NCBI GenBank assembly: GCA_951812805.1
Contig: CATOSZ010000001.1
Coordinates: 1,178,001-1,242,000, forward strand
Reading direction: 5' to 3'
DNA from: an uncultured Alphaproteobacteria bacterium
Lineage (GTDB): Bacteria; Pseudomonadota; Alphaproteobacteria; GCA-2731375
DNA: 64,000 nucleotides
The notes beneath the pieces were generated by a model. That model was not told the origin of the DNA, ran no database searches, and was given only the letters and a program-made list of their open reading frames with translations. How positions within the stretch are numbered: the first letter of the stretch is position 1; every line of letters begins with the position of its first letter. This document shows positions 1 through 8,462 of this stretch, one piece after another. A program made the position numbers and the translations under genes.

Positions 1-157
1 CTTTCGACGGCTCGCCTTCCAGGACCTCCGCGTCGAAAGAGGCGACCAGTACTTCCCCGCCGTACTTCTCCACAAAGGGACCAACCTTGGGAATATAGTC
101 GCGTTTGAAGGCGTCGAGATCCGTGAAGTCCTGGGTCAAAATGAAATAGGCACTCAT
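1..157 (-). CDS. DUF1330 family protein (5' part only, runs off the window)
   Basis: The 52 visible residues begin MSAYFILTQDFTDLDAFKRD and match the N-terminus of the small DUF1330 family, ferredoxin-like alpha/beta barrel proteins of about 95 residues with no firmly established reaction. The start is ATG at 157, preceded by a strong ribosome binding site (GGAGGGAG). It lies 11 bases after the stop of the histidine phosphatase gene, so the two are probably cotranscribed. The C-terminal half is outside the window. Confidence 0.75.
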   Translation of the reverse strand, partial: MSAYFILTQDFTDLDAFKRDYIPKVGPFVEKYGGEVLVASFDAEVLEGEPSK

Positions 158-168
158 CGCTCCCTCCA

Positions 169-753
169 TCATTGCTTGCCGGCCGGCAGTAGCGTCGCGT
201 GCCAGGGCGCCGACCCACCGTTCGGTGGCTCGAGGCGCACGGGCACGCCGTTCGCGATCGTTCCGTCCATGTCGAGCGGGGCGTGGCGCTGCACCGACCA
301 GAAAATACCGCCGTGGGCGACGACCAGAACCGGTCCCGGCCGGGTAAGCGCCTCGTTCACGCCGCGAAGCGCGCGGGCCATGAAGTCCTCCAAAGGCTCG
401 ACCCCGCCCGGGACGGGCGCACCTGCCATCCAGGCGCCCCACCATTCGCCGACGGGCTCGCCCTCGAATTCACCGAAGCTCACTTCGCGCAAATCGTCGA
501 TCACGACGAGCGGCGCCGACACCGCCTCGCGCACGATCTCCGCCGTCTCCAATGCCCGCGAGAGAGGGCTGGCGACGACGGTCCCGATCTCGACGCCGCG
601 CAACGCCTCGCGCGCCAGGGCGGCCTGCGCCCGTCCGGTATCGTTCAAGGGAATGTCTGCTTCGCCCTGGCAGAGCCGCAGGCGGTTCCATTCCGTTTCG
701 CCGTGCCTGAGGTAGTGAAAGCCGATCGGCCTGAGCGCCGGTGCGCGATCCAC
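169..753 (-). CDS. Histidine phosphatase (phosphoglycerate mutase-like) family protein
   Basis: This is a 194-residue protein. The catalytic LRHGETEWN motif is near the N-terminus (about residue 15), and the second histidine sits in VLVVAHGG near residue 150. Between them is the usual branch-1 core. Family members are phosphatases or mutases acting through a phosphohistidine; the substrate cannot be read from the sequence. I chose GTG at 753 because it lies two bases after the stop of the upstream GGDEF-EAL gene and gives a normal family length; in-frame starts further upstream would run deep into that gene. It is probably translationally coupled to the c-di-GMP gene. Confidence 0.8.
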   Translation of the reverse strand: MDRAPALRPIGFHYLRHGETEWNRLRLCQGEADIPLNDTGRAQAALAREALRGVEIGTVVASPLSRALETAEIVREAVSAPLVVIDDLREVSFGEFEGEPVGEWWGAWMAGAPVPGGVEPLEDFMARALRGVNEALTRPGPVLVVAHGGIFWSVQRHAPLDMDGTIANGVPVRLEPPNGGSAPWHATLLPAGKQ

Positions 754-755
754 GC

Positions 756-3221
756 TCAATCCGCCGACGCCTGTTCGGATGCCGCCGCGCCCGGATCCTC
801 TGGGATCTCCTCGTCGCTGTAATGCGCCATGACGAAGTCGCGATAAGCCGCCGCGTGCAGGGGACGGGAGATCCAATAGCCCTGCGCTTCGTCGCAATCG
901 TTCTCACGCAGGAAGACATAGTGATCGGCGGTTTCCACGCCTTCCGCCACCACCTTCAGATTCAAGCCGTGCGCGAGGGAGATGATCGCCTTGGTGATCG
1001 ACGCGCTTTCGTTGTCGGCGGTGAGGTTGCGCACGAAAGCCTGGTCGATCTTCAAATTGTCGATCGGGAAACGCATCAGGTAGGCCATCGAAGAATAGCC
1101 GGTGCCAAAATCGTCGATCGCCAGGCTGATGCCCTCCTGGCGGAACTCGTCCAGCATTTCGTACACCCGGTCCGAAGAACTCATCACCATGCCTTCGGTG
1201 ATTTCCAACTCGATCTGTGAGTGCGGGATCTCGAATTCGGCGAGCGCGGACTTCACCAGGTCCGGCAGATTGTCACGGCGGAAGTCGGCGGGTGAGAGGT
1301 TGAAGGAAATTTTCAGCTTCGGCAGACCTGAATCGTTCCACTCCTTGAGCTGCTCGCAGACCATGCGCATCACCCGATTGGTGATCTGGATGATCAGCCC
1401 CGATTGTTCGGCGATCGGGATGAAGGCTGCGGGCGAAACCATGCCGCGTTCCTCGTGGTACCAGCGGACCAAGGCCTCGGCCCCGATCACCTTGCCCGAC
1501 TCGACGTCGATCTTCGGCTGGTAATTGAGGAACAGGTCGTTGTTGGCGAGCGCCTCGCGCAGGTCGACCTCCAGGGCCTTGCGGTCCTGGATCTCCGCAT
1601 TCATGTCGGCGTCATAGAGCGTGTAGGTGTTACGGCCTTCCTGCTTCGCGCGATAGAGCGCGAGGTCGGCGTTCTTGATCAGCGCATCGCCGTCCTGGCC
1701 ATCGTTGGGAAAGAGCGTGATGCCGATCGAGGTGCCGGTGAAGATCCGTTCCCCGTCGATATCGAAGGGCTGCGAGATCTCGTTGATGATCCGCCGGGCC
1801 AGCACCTCGACACCGTATTCGGAATTGAGGTTGGTCTGCACGATGGCGAACTCGTCACCGCCGAGGCGGCTGACGGTATCCGACTGGCGCACACAGCTCA
1901 TCAGCCGTTGGGAGACCTGTTTCAGCAACTCGTCGCCGACGGGGTGGCCGAGCGTATCGTTCACGTCCTTGAAATGGTCGAGGTCCAGCATCAACAGCGC
2001 CGCCATCCGCTCGACCCGGTGCGCAGTACTGAGCCCCTCGCCCAGCCGCTCGAGGAAGACGACGCGATTGGGCAGGCCGGTCAGCGAATCCCGATTGGCG
2101 GCGATGCGAAGCGCCTCCTCCGAGCGTTGCCGCTTTTCCGTCATCCAGTTGATGGTCTTGGCCAGGCGGCCGAATTCGTCGTCGGTTTCCAGGTCAATGC
2201 GATGATCGAGATCGCCGCGCGCCATCGCCGTCGCCCCGTCGGCCAGCACCTCCATCGGCCGCACCAGGCGGCGGATCAACAGCACGCCGGTCGTCGCCCC
2301 GACGATGCCGCCGAGCGCGGTCATGATGCCGAGGAAGAGGATGAGGAAACGGGTCGAGGTCGCAACTTCCCGGTCCGCCGCCGCCTTGGCCTGCTCACCC
2401 CGTGAGGTGACGATCTTGGCCAGCACCGCGTCCAGCCGCGCGAGCCCGTCCTCGAAGGACCGCAAGCGGGCCCGGTGCGACATCGTCGCCTCCGCCACCG
2501 CGTTCACCAGGGCGGGAAGCGCCGTCAGCGATTCGGCGATCCCGGCATGCCAGGCGCGCTCGGCTTGCGGAATCCAGGCCCGCTCGAAACGGTCTGCCAG
2601 GGCATCTCCGGCCAGTCGGGCGCGGCGCAAGGCTTCCTGGTATGGCGCACCGTCGGCTTTCGCATGCGCCGCGATATTTCCCTGCAAGGCCTCGATCGCC
2701 AGCACGAGGTCCAGCGCCGCCGCCCGCCGGAAGCGCGCACCGCTGCCCTTCGCCGAGTCGTCGCCGGCGAGAAATGCTTTTGTCGATTCGATAATGTCCG
2801 CACCGTGCGTCGTCAGCTTGCCGGTCGCCGCCTGCAAGGCGCCCTTGAGCTTCAGCACTTCGAGGCCCGAAAGGCGGAGCGAGCTGAGGCTCTGGTCGAG
2901 ATCGGGCGGCAGGCTGCCCTCCCCCGCCTGCGAAGCGGCGACAAAGGCGGCAATGGCCCGGTCGTAGCGTTCGGCCCAGGCCTCCGGCGATACGCCGGTG
3001 CCCGGGCGGCCTGCCGGTGTCCGAACCGGCCCGGCGCTGCGCCGGAGCTCGAGCTGCAATGCCGTCGAGGTCGCGCGGTCCGGTCCACCGATCTCCGCCG
3101 CGATCAGAACATTGTCGAGAATTCGCGTCGTCAGCAGATAGGCGACGACAGCGGTGATGAAGAACAGGAAAATGAGCGTCCCGAAGGCGAGCGTGACTCT
3201 CTTCTTGATGCCGATCTTCAT
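756..3221 (-). CDS. Membrane sensor with HAMP, GGDEF and EAL domains (c-di-GMP turnover)
   Basis: This is an 821-residue inner-membrane protein. A membrane segment lies at about residues 10-32, followed by a mostly helical periplasmic domain (about 35-285), a second membrane segment (about 290-315) and a HAMP linker. The GGDEF domain has an intact RLGGDEF signature near residue 453 and an inhibitory RxxD site (RQSD) five residues before it. The EAL domain has EALVRW (about 582), a DDFGTG loop (about 703) and a late AEGVE motif. All signature residues for diguanylate cyclase and c-di-GMP phosphodiesterase are present, so it could be bifunctional. ATG at 3221 is preferred because it directly precedes the lysine-rich start of the first membrane helix; an in-frame extension to 3284 is not hydrophobic. 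It leads a probable three-gene minus-strand operon. Confidence 0.9.
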   Translation of the reverse strand: MKIGIKKRVTLAFGTLIFLFFITAVVAYLLTTRILDNVLIAAEIGGPDRATSTALQLELRRSAGPVRTPAGRPGTGVSPEAWAERYDRAIAAFVAASQAGEGSLPPDLDQSLSSLRLSGLEVLKLKGALQAATGKLTTHGADIIESTKAFLAGDDSAKGSGARFRRAAALDLVLAIEALQGNIAAHAKADGAPYQEALRRARLAGDALADRFERAWIPQAERAWHAGIAESLTALPALVNAVAEATMSHRARLRSFEDGLARLDAVLAKIVTSRGEQAKAAADREVATSTRFLILFLGIMTALGGIVGATTGVLLIRRLVRPMEVLADGATAMARGDLDHRIDLETDDEFGRLAKTINWMTEKRQRSEEALRIAANRDSLTGLPNRVVFLERLGEGLSTAHRVERMAALLMLDLDHFKDVNDTLGHPVGDELLKQVSQRLMSCVRQSDTVSRLGGDEFAIVQTNLNSEYGVEVLARRIINEISQPFDIDGERIFTGTSIGITLFPNDGQDGDALIKNADLALYRAKQEGRNTYTLYDADMNAEIQDRKALEVDLREALANNDLFLNYQPKIDVESGKVIGAEALVRWYHEERGMVSPAAFIPIAEQSGLIIQITNRVMRMVCEQLKEWNDSGLPKLKISFNLSPADFRRDNLPDLVKSALAEFEIPHSQIELEITEGMVMSSSDRVYEMLDEFRQEGISLAIDDFGTGYSSMAYLMRFPIDNLKIDQAFVRNLTADNESASITKAIISLAHGLNLKVVAEGVETADHYVFLRENDCDEAQGYWISRPLHAAAYRDFVMAHYSDEEIPEDPGAAASEQASAD

Positions 3222-3415
3222 ATTTGGCGGCTCGCCTTCCGTGCCCCCATACGGGGGCCACAGCCCTCCGGAACGGCCCCCCAATGGCCGCCCGAATCTC
3301 TACCATCGCCCATGGTTCTTGTCCATCGCCGCGCTATGACCCACCCGTCGTGCCAGGGGCGCCGGATGCTGCTAATCTCGTCCCGTCCCGGGCGGTGGAA
3401 AGGGGTCGAAAGCAC

Positions 3416-4255
3416 ATGCATCTCGGTGTCTTCAGCTACAACACGGAATACGGCATCCGCGTCGACAAGATGGCGCGGGCGTTGGAGGAACGCGGGTTCG
3501 AAAGCCTCTGGGTGGGGGAGCACACGCACATCCCCGCCAGCCGCGACACGCCCTACCCGGGCGGCGGACACCTGCCACGCCCCTACTACCACATGGCCGA
3601 TCCCTTCGTGTCGCTCGCCGCCGCCGCCGCCGTCACCGAGAAGCTCAAACTCGGCACCGGAATCTGTCTGGTCATCGAACGTGATCCGATCACGTTGGCC
3701 AAGGAGGTCGCGACCCTCGATTATCTTTCAGACGGGCGATTCCTCTTCGGAATCGGTGGTGGCTGGAACGCGGAAGAGATGGAGAATCACGGCACCCCCT
3801 TCGCCCGCCGCTGGAAGGTGCTGCGCGAGCGGATCGAGGCCATGAAAGTGATTTGGGCCGAGGAGGAAGCCTCCTATCACGGCGAGTTCGTGAACTTTGA
3901 CCGGATCATTTCCTATCCCAAACCGGTAAGCCGACCCCATCCGCCCATCCTGATGGGCAGTGCCACCGGTGGCGGCCGCCGACGGGTGGCCGAATATTGC
4001 GACGGTTGGATCCCGATCGACGTCCTGCTCGACGATCTGCCCGACACCATCGCCGACCTCCGGCAGCGGGCCGAGGCGGCGGGACGCGACCCGGACGCCT
4101 TGTCGATTTCGGTCTTCGCCTTCGACGGAGCGAGCGAAGCCGCGTTGCAGCGCTACCGCGAGATCGGCGTCGAGCGCGTCGTCCTCGTCTCCCCCCGCGG
4201 CGAGAGCGAGGCGATGGCCTTCCTCGACCGGCTCGCGCCCTTCACCGGAGGTTAG
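3416..4255 (+). CDS. LLM-class flavin-dependent oxidoreductase (luciferase-like)
   Basis: This 279-residue protein of the bacterial luciferase-like TIM-barrel family begins MHLGVFSYNTEYG and carries LWVGEH, GTGICLVIERDPITLAKEVA and FGIGGGWNAEEM, typical of F420- or FMN-dependent oxidoreductases. The cofactor is not decidable by eye. ATG at 3416 follows an AAGGGG ribosome binding site; an earlier in-frame ATG at 3224 would overlap the upstream promoter region. It starts the plus-strand cluster and is followed four bases later by the dioxygenase gene, divergent from the GGDEF-EAL gene. Confidence 0.85.
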   Translation: MHLGVFSYNTEYGIRVDKMARALEERGFESLWVGEHTHIPASRDTPYPGGGHLPRPYYHMADPFVSLAAAAAVTEKLKLGTGICLVIERDPITLAKEVATLDYLSDGRFLFGIGGGWNAEEMENHGTPFARRWKVLRERIEAMKVIWAEEEASYHGEFVNFDRIISYPKPVSRPHPPILMGSATGGGRRRVAEYCDGWIPIDVLLDDLPDTIADLRQRAEAAGRDPDALSISVFAFDGASEAALQRYREIGVERVVLVSPRGESEAMAFLDRLAPFTGG

Positions 4256-4259
4256 TTTC

Positions 4260-5291
4260 ATGACAGCGCACGACATTCGACCCCTCGGCGGCCCGGCCGC
4301 CTGGACCGGCGCCGCACCGGCCGGTTGGCGCCATGTGCTCAATGCCGGCCAGGTGGCCGGGATCGAGGCCGCGCTCGCCGCCGGCGACGGGCGGGACATC
4401 GCCGTAGCGGAACTGGACGGCCTGCTGGCTGAGGTCGGCGAACGCTTGGAAAACGGGCCCGGCCTGCAACTGATTTCCGGCTTTCCGGTCGAGGACAAGA
4501 CGCCGGCGGCGCTGCACGCCCTCTTCCTCGCGATCGGCCGCACACTCGGCACGCCCCTCAATCAGAACCGAGCGGGCGAACTGATGGCGGATATCACGGA
4601 CGAAGGGACGAGCCGGCGGGAAGAACGCGGCCAAATCGAGACCGAGGACGGTGAGACCTTTCTCGCCTCCCGCGCCCGGGTCCATTCGACGGGGGCGCTG
4701 CGCTATCACACGGACCGCTGCGACGTCGCGGCGCTGCTCTGCGTACGCCAGGCGGCCGAGGGCGGCATCAACCGGCTGGCAAGCGCCATCGCCGTGCACG
4801 ACGAGATGGTCCGCCGCCGGCCGGACCTGGCCGCCCTGCTCTATGACGATATCTATCGCAGCCGGCTCGGCGAGGAAGTCGGCGACAATGCCGATTTCTA
4901 TCCCCTGCCGGTCTTCGCGCTGCGCGACGGCCATTTCACCACCCACTATTCCCGCACCTACGTCGAGGCCGCCCAGCTCAACCCCGCGGTCCCGCGGATG
5001 ACCGACGCGCAGTGGGAAGCGCTGGACCTGCTGGCCGAACTCGCCGACGAGGTCGCCTTCGAATGGCGCCTGGCGCCGGGCGACGTCATCTTGATGAACA
5101 ACCACGTCGTCTATCACGCCCGCGCGCCCTACCTGGACGGCGAGGATGCCGGTTCCGAGCGGCTGCTGTTCCGGCTCTGGCTGGCCGTGGCCAACAGCCG
5201 ACCACTGCCGGAAAGCCACGCGGTACTGTTCGGCGACATCCGCGCTGGCGCCGTCCGGGGCGGTATCGCGAAAGCCGAGGCCCATGCGTGA
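4260..5291 (+). CDS. TauD/TfdA-family Fe(II)/2-oxoglutarate dioxygenase
   Basis: This is a 343-residue protein. The iron-binding facial triad is visible: HTD at H150/D152 and a distal histidine in VVYHAR (H286). R305 in LLFRLW is the expected 2-oxoglutarate carboxylate ligand. Family members hydroxylate or cleave unactivated carbons, including sulfonates, arylalkanoates and amino acids. The substrate is unknown, but the LLM monooxygenase immediately upstream and a methyltransferase overlapping downstream suggest one catabolic or modifying pathway. The stop overlaps the next start in a GTGA arrangement. Confidence 0.85.
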   Translation: MTAHDIRPLGGPAAWTGAAPAGWRHVLNAGQVAGIEAALAAGDGRDIAVAELDGLLAEVGERLENGPGLQLISGFPVEDKTPAALHALFLAIGRTLGTPLNQNRAGELMADITDEGTSRREERGQIETEDGETFLASRARVHSTGALRYHTDRCDVAALLCVRQAAEGGINRLASAIAVHDEMVRRRPDLAALLYDDIYRSRLGEEVGDNADFYPLPVFALRDGHFTTHYSRTYVEAAQLNPAVPRMTDAQWEALDLLAELADEVAFEWRLAPGDVILMNNHVVYHARAPYLDGEDAGSERLLFRLWLAVANSRPLPESHAVLFGDIRAGAVRGGIAKAEAHA

Positions 5292-6115
5292 CCACGAGGC
5301 CGGCGTCGCCGGCCATTATTCTGGCGGACATCGCCGCCCGCCTGCTTGCCGCCCTGGAGGCTGAAGGTTACGCCGGAGCCCGACCAAGCCCGAAGGAACT
5401 CGCGCCCCTCGACCATTTTCACGGCCGCGGTCTCGCCGCGACGCGGGAGATCGCCGACCTGCTGGACCCGGCGGCGGGCAGCCATATCCTCGACATCGGT
5501 TGCGGCATCGGCGGGCCGGCGCGCTTCATCGCCGAGAGCCGCGCCTGCCGGGTGAGCGGTATCGACCTGACGCCAGCCTTCGTCGAGGCCGCGCTGGCCC
5601 TGACCGCGGCGACCGGCCAGCAGGACGTGGTCGATCTTCGCCAGGCCTCGGCCCTCGACCTCCCCTTCCCGGACGATCATTTCGACGGCGCCTATTCGCA
5701 GAATGTCATCATGAACATCGCCGATCGGCCGCGCTTCTACGGCGAGGCGGCCCGCGTCCTGAAACCGGGCGGGCGCTTCGCCCTTTCCAATGTGACACAG
5801 GGGCCCGGCGGCGCGCTGCATTACCCCGTGCCCTGGGCGACGACAGCGGCGACCAGTTTCCTCGCGACGCCGGCGGAAACCCGGGCCGAGATCGAAGGCG
5901 CCGGCCTCGAGATCCTGGTCTTCGACGACAGGCGCGAGGCGCATGCCGCGGCGCAGGCGGCGGCGCGCGAACAGGTCCGCTCGGAGGGGCCGCCAAAGCT
6001 CTCGACCCTGCTGTTGATGGGGGAGCGGATGAAGCAAATGATGCGCAACAGCGCCCGCAACGTAACGGAAGACCGGATTCGCCCCTTCGAAATCCTGCTC
6101 CGCAAACCCGCCTAG
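5288..6115 (+). CDS. Class I SAM-dependent methyltransferase
   Basis: This is a 275-residue protein with the SAM-binding motif LDIGCGIGG near residues 68-76, an acidic GIDLT strand end (motif II), PFPDDHFDGAYS (motif IV) and VLKPGGRF (post-motif). It resembles small-molecule methyltransferases of the UbiE/CcoMT type. I use the GTG at 5288, which overlaps the dioxygenase stop (GTGA) and implies coupled translation. The methyl acceptor is not predictable. Confidence 0.85.
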   Translation: MTTRPASPAIILADIAARLLAALEAEGYAGARPSPKELAPLDHFHGRGLAATREIADLLDPAAGSHILDIGCGIGGPARFIAESRACRVSGIDLTPAFVEAALALTAATGQQDVVDLRQASALDLPFPDDHFDGAYSQNVIMNIADRPRFYGEAARVLKPGGRFALSNVTQGPGGALHYPVPWATTAATSFLATPAETRAEIEGAGLEILVFDDRREAHAAAQAAAREQVRSEGPPKLSTLLLMGERMKQMMRNSARNVTEDRIRPFEILLRKPA

Positions 6116-6128
6116 GAGAGACGCACCG

Positions 6129-6884
6129 ATGACGGACTATCTCGGCTATCGCTCGAAAATCGGGGTCACCACGCCCTCGACCAACACGGTCGTGCAGCCG
6201 GAATACGACACCATGCGGCCGCGCGGCGTGACCAACCACCTCGGCCGCATGCACATCCCCAACATCGAGATCCACGACAACGACACCTTCGACGAGTCGA
6301 TCCGCCTGATCGACGCCGGCCTCGACGAGGCGGTCGACCGGGTGATGACCTGCAATCCGGACTATCTCGTCCTCGGCATCTCGGCGCTGTCCGTGTGGGA
6401 CGGCAGCCTGCAGTACGTCGCCGACCTGAAGGCCCGCATGCGGGCGCGCGCCGGCCGCGACATCGGCGTGTCGACGGCGGTGGACGGCGTCGCCGAGGCG
6501 CTGAAGCTGCATGGCGTCAAACGCAAGATTTCGATCATGGAGCCCTACTTCCCCTCGATCGAGCCGCGCATGGGCGCGATGTTCGAGGAAATGGGCTACG
6601 AGATCGTCAAGTACCGCCACATGCAGGGCGCCAGCCCGGCGACCTATTCCCACGTCAGCGACCAGGACATGATCGCCGCCTTGCGTGAAATCGACGACCC
6701 CGAAGTGGAATGCCTCGTCCAGTTCGGCGCCAACCTGCCGATGGCCCGCATCGCCGACGAGGCGGAACGCTGGCTCGGCAAACCGGTCGTCTCGATCAAC
6801 GTCGTGACCTACTGGCACGGGCTGCGCGCGCAGGGCATCGACGACCGGTTCCCGGGCTTCACCCAGCTGTTCTCGCGCTTCTGA
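6129..6884 (+). CDS. Maleate isomerase / arylmalonate decarboxylase-like protein (Asp/Glu racemase fold)
   Basis: This is a 251-residue protein. Its start (GVTTPSTNTVVQPE) and C-terminal region (GKPVVSINVVTYWHGLR) match the maleate cis-trans isomerase and arylmalonate decarboxylase family. In characterised enzymes one or two cysteines do the chemistry. Here the corresponding positions appear to read LGISALS and QFGANLPM, without cysteine, so the usual cysteine mechanism may not operate. The alignment is by eye. A ribosome binding site (GGAGAG) precedes the ATG. The gene lies 13 bases after the methyltransferase stop, and the GNAT gene begins on the base after its own stop. Confidence 0.75.
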   Translation: MTDYLGYRSKIGVTTPSTNTVVQPEYDTMRPRGVTNHLGRMHIPNIEIHDNDTFDESIRLIDAGLDEAVDRVMTCNPDYLVLGISALSVWDGSLQYVADLKARMRARAGRDIGVSTAVDGVAEALKLHGVKRKISIMEPYFPSIEPRMGAMFEEMGYEIVKYRHMQGASPATYSHVSDQDMIAALREIDDPEVECLVQFGANLPMARIADEAERWLGKPVVSINVVTYWHGLRAQGIDDRFPGFTQLFSRF

Positions 6885-7349
6885 ATGGACGGCTTGCGAA
6901 AGGCCCGGCCGGGCGACGCGACGGCCGTCGGCGCGCTGGCCGAGCGGGCCTACGATGAATTTTCCCGCCGCATCGGTGGCCCGCCGGAACCCGTCGGCGC
7001 CGATTATGCACGGCTGATCGCGGACGCGATCGTCTATGTGCTGCCCCGTGACGCCGACCTCGTCGCCTCCCTCACCCTGAAGGTGGAGGCCGATCACCTG
7101 CTGGTGTGGAGCGTCGCCGTCGACCCGGCAGCGCAAGGCCGGGGGATCGGCCGCCGGCTGATGGCTGTGGCGGAAGACGAAGCCCGCGCACAGAACCGGG
7201 GCGAGATCCGCCTCTATACCAACGGTCTGATGGGGGAAAACCTCGCCCTCTATGCTTCACTCGGCTACGGCGAAACGCACCGCACGCCGCATCCCCGCCT
7301 GCCGGTCGGCGAGGTCGTTCATATGGTGAAGGTTCTATCCGGCTGTTAG
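6885..7349 (+). CDS. GNAT-family N-acetyltransferase
   Basis: This 154-residue protein has the acetyl-CoA pyrophosphate loop in motif A (VAVDPAAQGRGIGRRL, about residues 76-91) and a C-terminal YASLGYGE segment typical of GNAT enzymes. The ATG follows the preceding TGA directly, so the two genes are coupled. The acceptor is unknown. The last 15 bases overlap the convergent lactonase gene. Confidence 0.85.
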   Translation: MDGLRKARPGDATAVGALAERAYDEFSRRIGGPPEPVGADYARLIADAIVYVLPRDADLVASLTLKVEADHLLVWSVAVDPAAQGRGIGRRLMAVAEDEARAQNRGEIRLYTNGLMGENLALYASLGYGETHRTPHPRLPVGEVVHMVKVLSGC

Positions 7350-8357
7350 GACAGCCACCCACATCGGATCCGCGCCGACCTCGTGGGTGTCGAGCAGATC
7401 GAGGCCGCCGTTCTCCTGGTTGATCGCAAAGACCCGCAAACGGCCCGAATCCTGGCCGGCGGACAGCAGATGGCGCCCGTCCGGCGTGATGGCGAAGACC
7501 CGGGGGCGTGGTTCCGCCGCCGCGTGGCCGTTCGGGCGCGGCAGGCCGCTCGCCTCGTCGATGCGAAAACAGGCGATGGAGTCGTGCCCCCGGTTGGGCG
7601 CATAGAGAAAGCGGCCATCGGGGGTGAGGCGGATCTGCGCGCAGGTATTTTCCCCCTCCCATCCCGCCGGCAGGGTCGAGGTGGTGGCGAGCGGGCGCAA
7701 GGTGCCCTCGCCGGCATCGAAAGCCCAGGTGGTGACGGAACAGCCCTGCTCGTCCGAGCTGTAGACCAGCTCGCGGGTCGGGTGCCAGCAGAAGTGGCGC
7801 GGCCCATCGGGCCCGGCCGGCACCGCGCGGTCCGGCCGGTTCGGCGTGAGCTGCCCGGTCTCTTCGTCGAACAGGAACTGGAAGATCGCATTGGCCGCGC
7901 CGGCGCCGTGGATATGCGGCACGAAGGCATAGCGGTTCGAACGATCCGTCTCGAAGTAATGCGCGCCGCGGCCGGTATGGCGCCATTCAATCGGCGGCGC
8001 GAGCAGCGCGCCCGTCGCGTCGAGGCCATGCACCGCCGCCCGCTCGCCCAAGTAACAGGCCGACAGCAGGAAACGCCCCCGCCGGTCCATGCCCATGAAG
8101 CAGGGGTCGTTCTCGACGGCGATCTCGCCGAGGCTGGTGAGTTCGCCGCTCACCGGGTCGCGGGCGAAACTTTCCAGGCGCAGGGCTTCGCGGCGGGCGA
8201 CGTAGAGCCGCGTCTCATCCGGTGACACGGCGATCGGTGCCGGCCGGCCGGGCGCCGTTGTGTCTTCGGCCATCGTCAGCGCGGCCGTCGCCGGATCCAT
8301 CTCAAAGCGGGCGATCCGGCCCTCGCCTGCGATCGTCACATAGACATGCCAGGTCAT
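7335..8357 (-). CDS. Lactonase family protein (seven-bladed beta-propeller)
   Basis: This is a 340-residue protein made of repeated propeller strands such as AVSPDETRLYVA, LTPDGRFLYAPNRGHDSI and ITPDGRHLLSAGQDSG. This is the pattern of the 6-phosphogluconolactonase/YbhE-like lactonase family. ATG at 8357 (MTWHVYVTIAGEG) gives the normal family length. It could hydrolyse a sugar lactone or be a carboxymuconate-cyclising relative. It converges on the GNAT gene and is divergent from the RND adaptor gene 105 bases away. Confidence 0.8.
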   Translation of the reverse strand: MTWHVYVTIAGEGRIARFEMDPATAALTMAEDTTAPGRPAPIAVSPDETRLYVARREALRLESFARDPVSGELTSLGEIAVENDPCFMGMDRRGRFLLSACYLGERAAVHGLDATGALLAPPIEWRHTGRGAHYFETDRSNRYAFVPHIHGAGAANAIFQFLFDEETGQLTPNRPDRAVPAGPDGPRHFCWHPTRELVYSSDEQGCSVTTWAFDAGEGTLRPLATTSTLPAGWEGENTCAQIRLTPDGRFLYAPNRGHDSIACFRIDEASGLPRPNGHAAAEPRPRVFAITPDGRHLLSAGQDSGRLRVFAINQENGGLDLLDTHEVGADPMWVAVLTAG

Positions 8358-8462
8358 CGCCTCGATTCCTTGTCGTTTCCCTCGCGGGAAAGTGTAGCGC
8401 CATTGCCACCCGAACCGGCATCGATTTGCGCTAGAATGACCGGCCGCTTTCGGGACGGAAGC

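Noticed and set aside
3243..3275. Short GC-rich hairpin between the GGDEF-EAL and LLM genes
   Set aside because: Stem of about six base pairs in a divergent promoter region; too short and too GC-biased to interpret.
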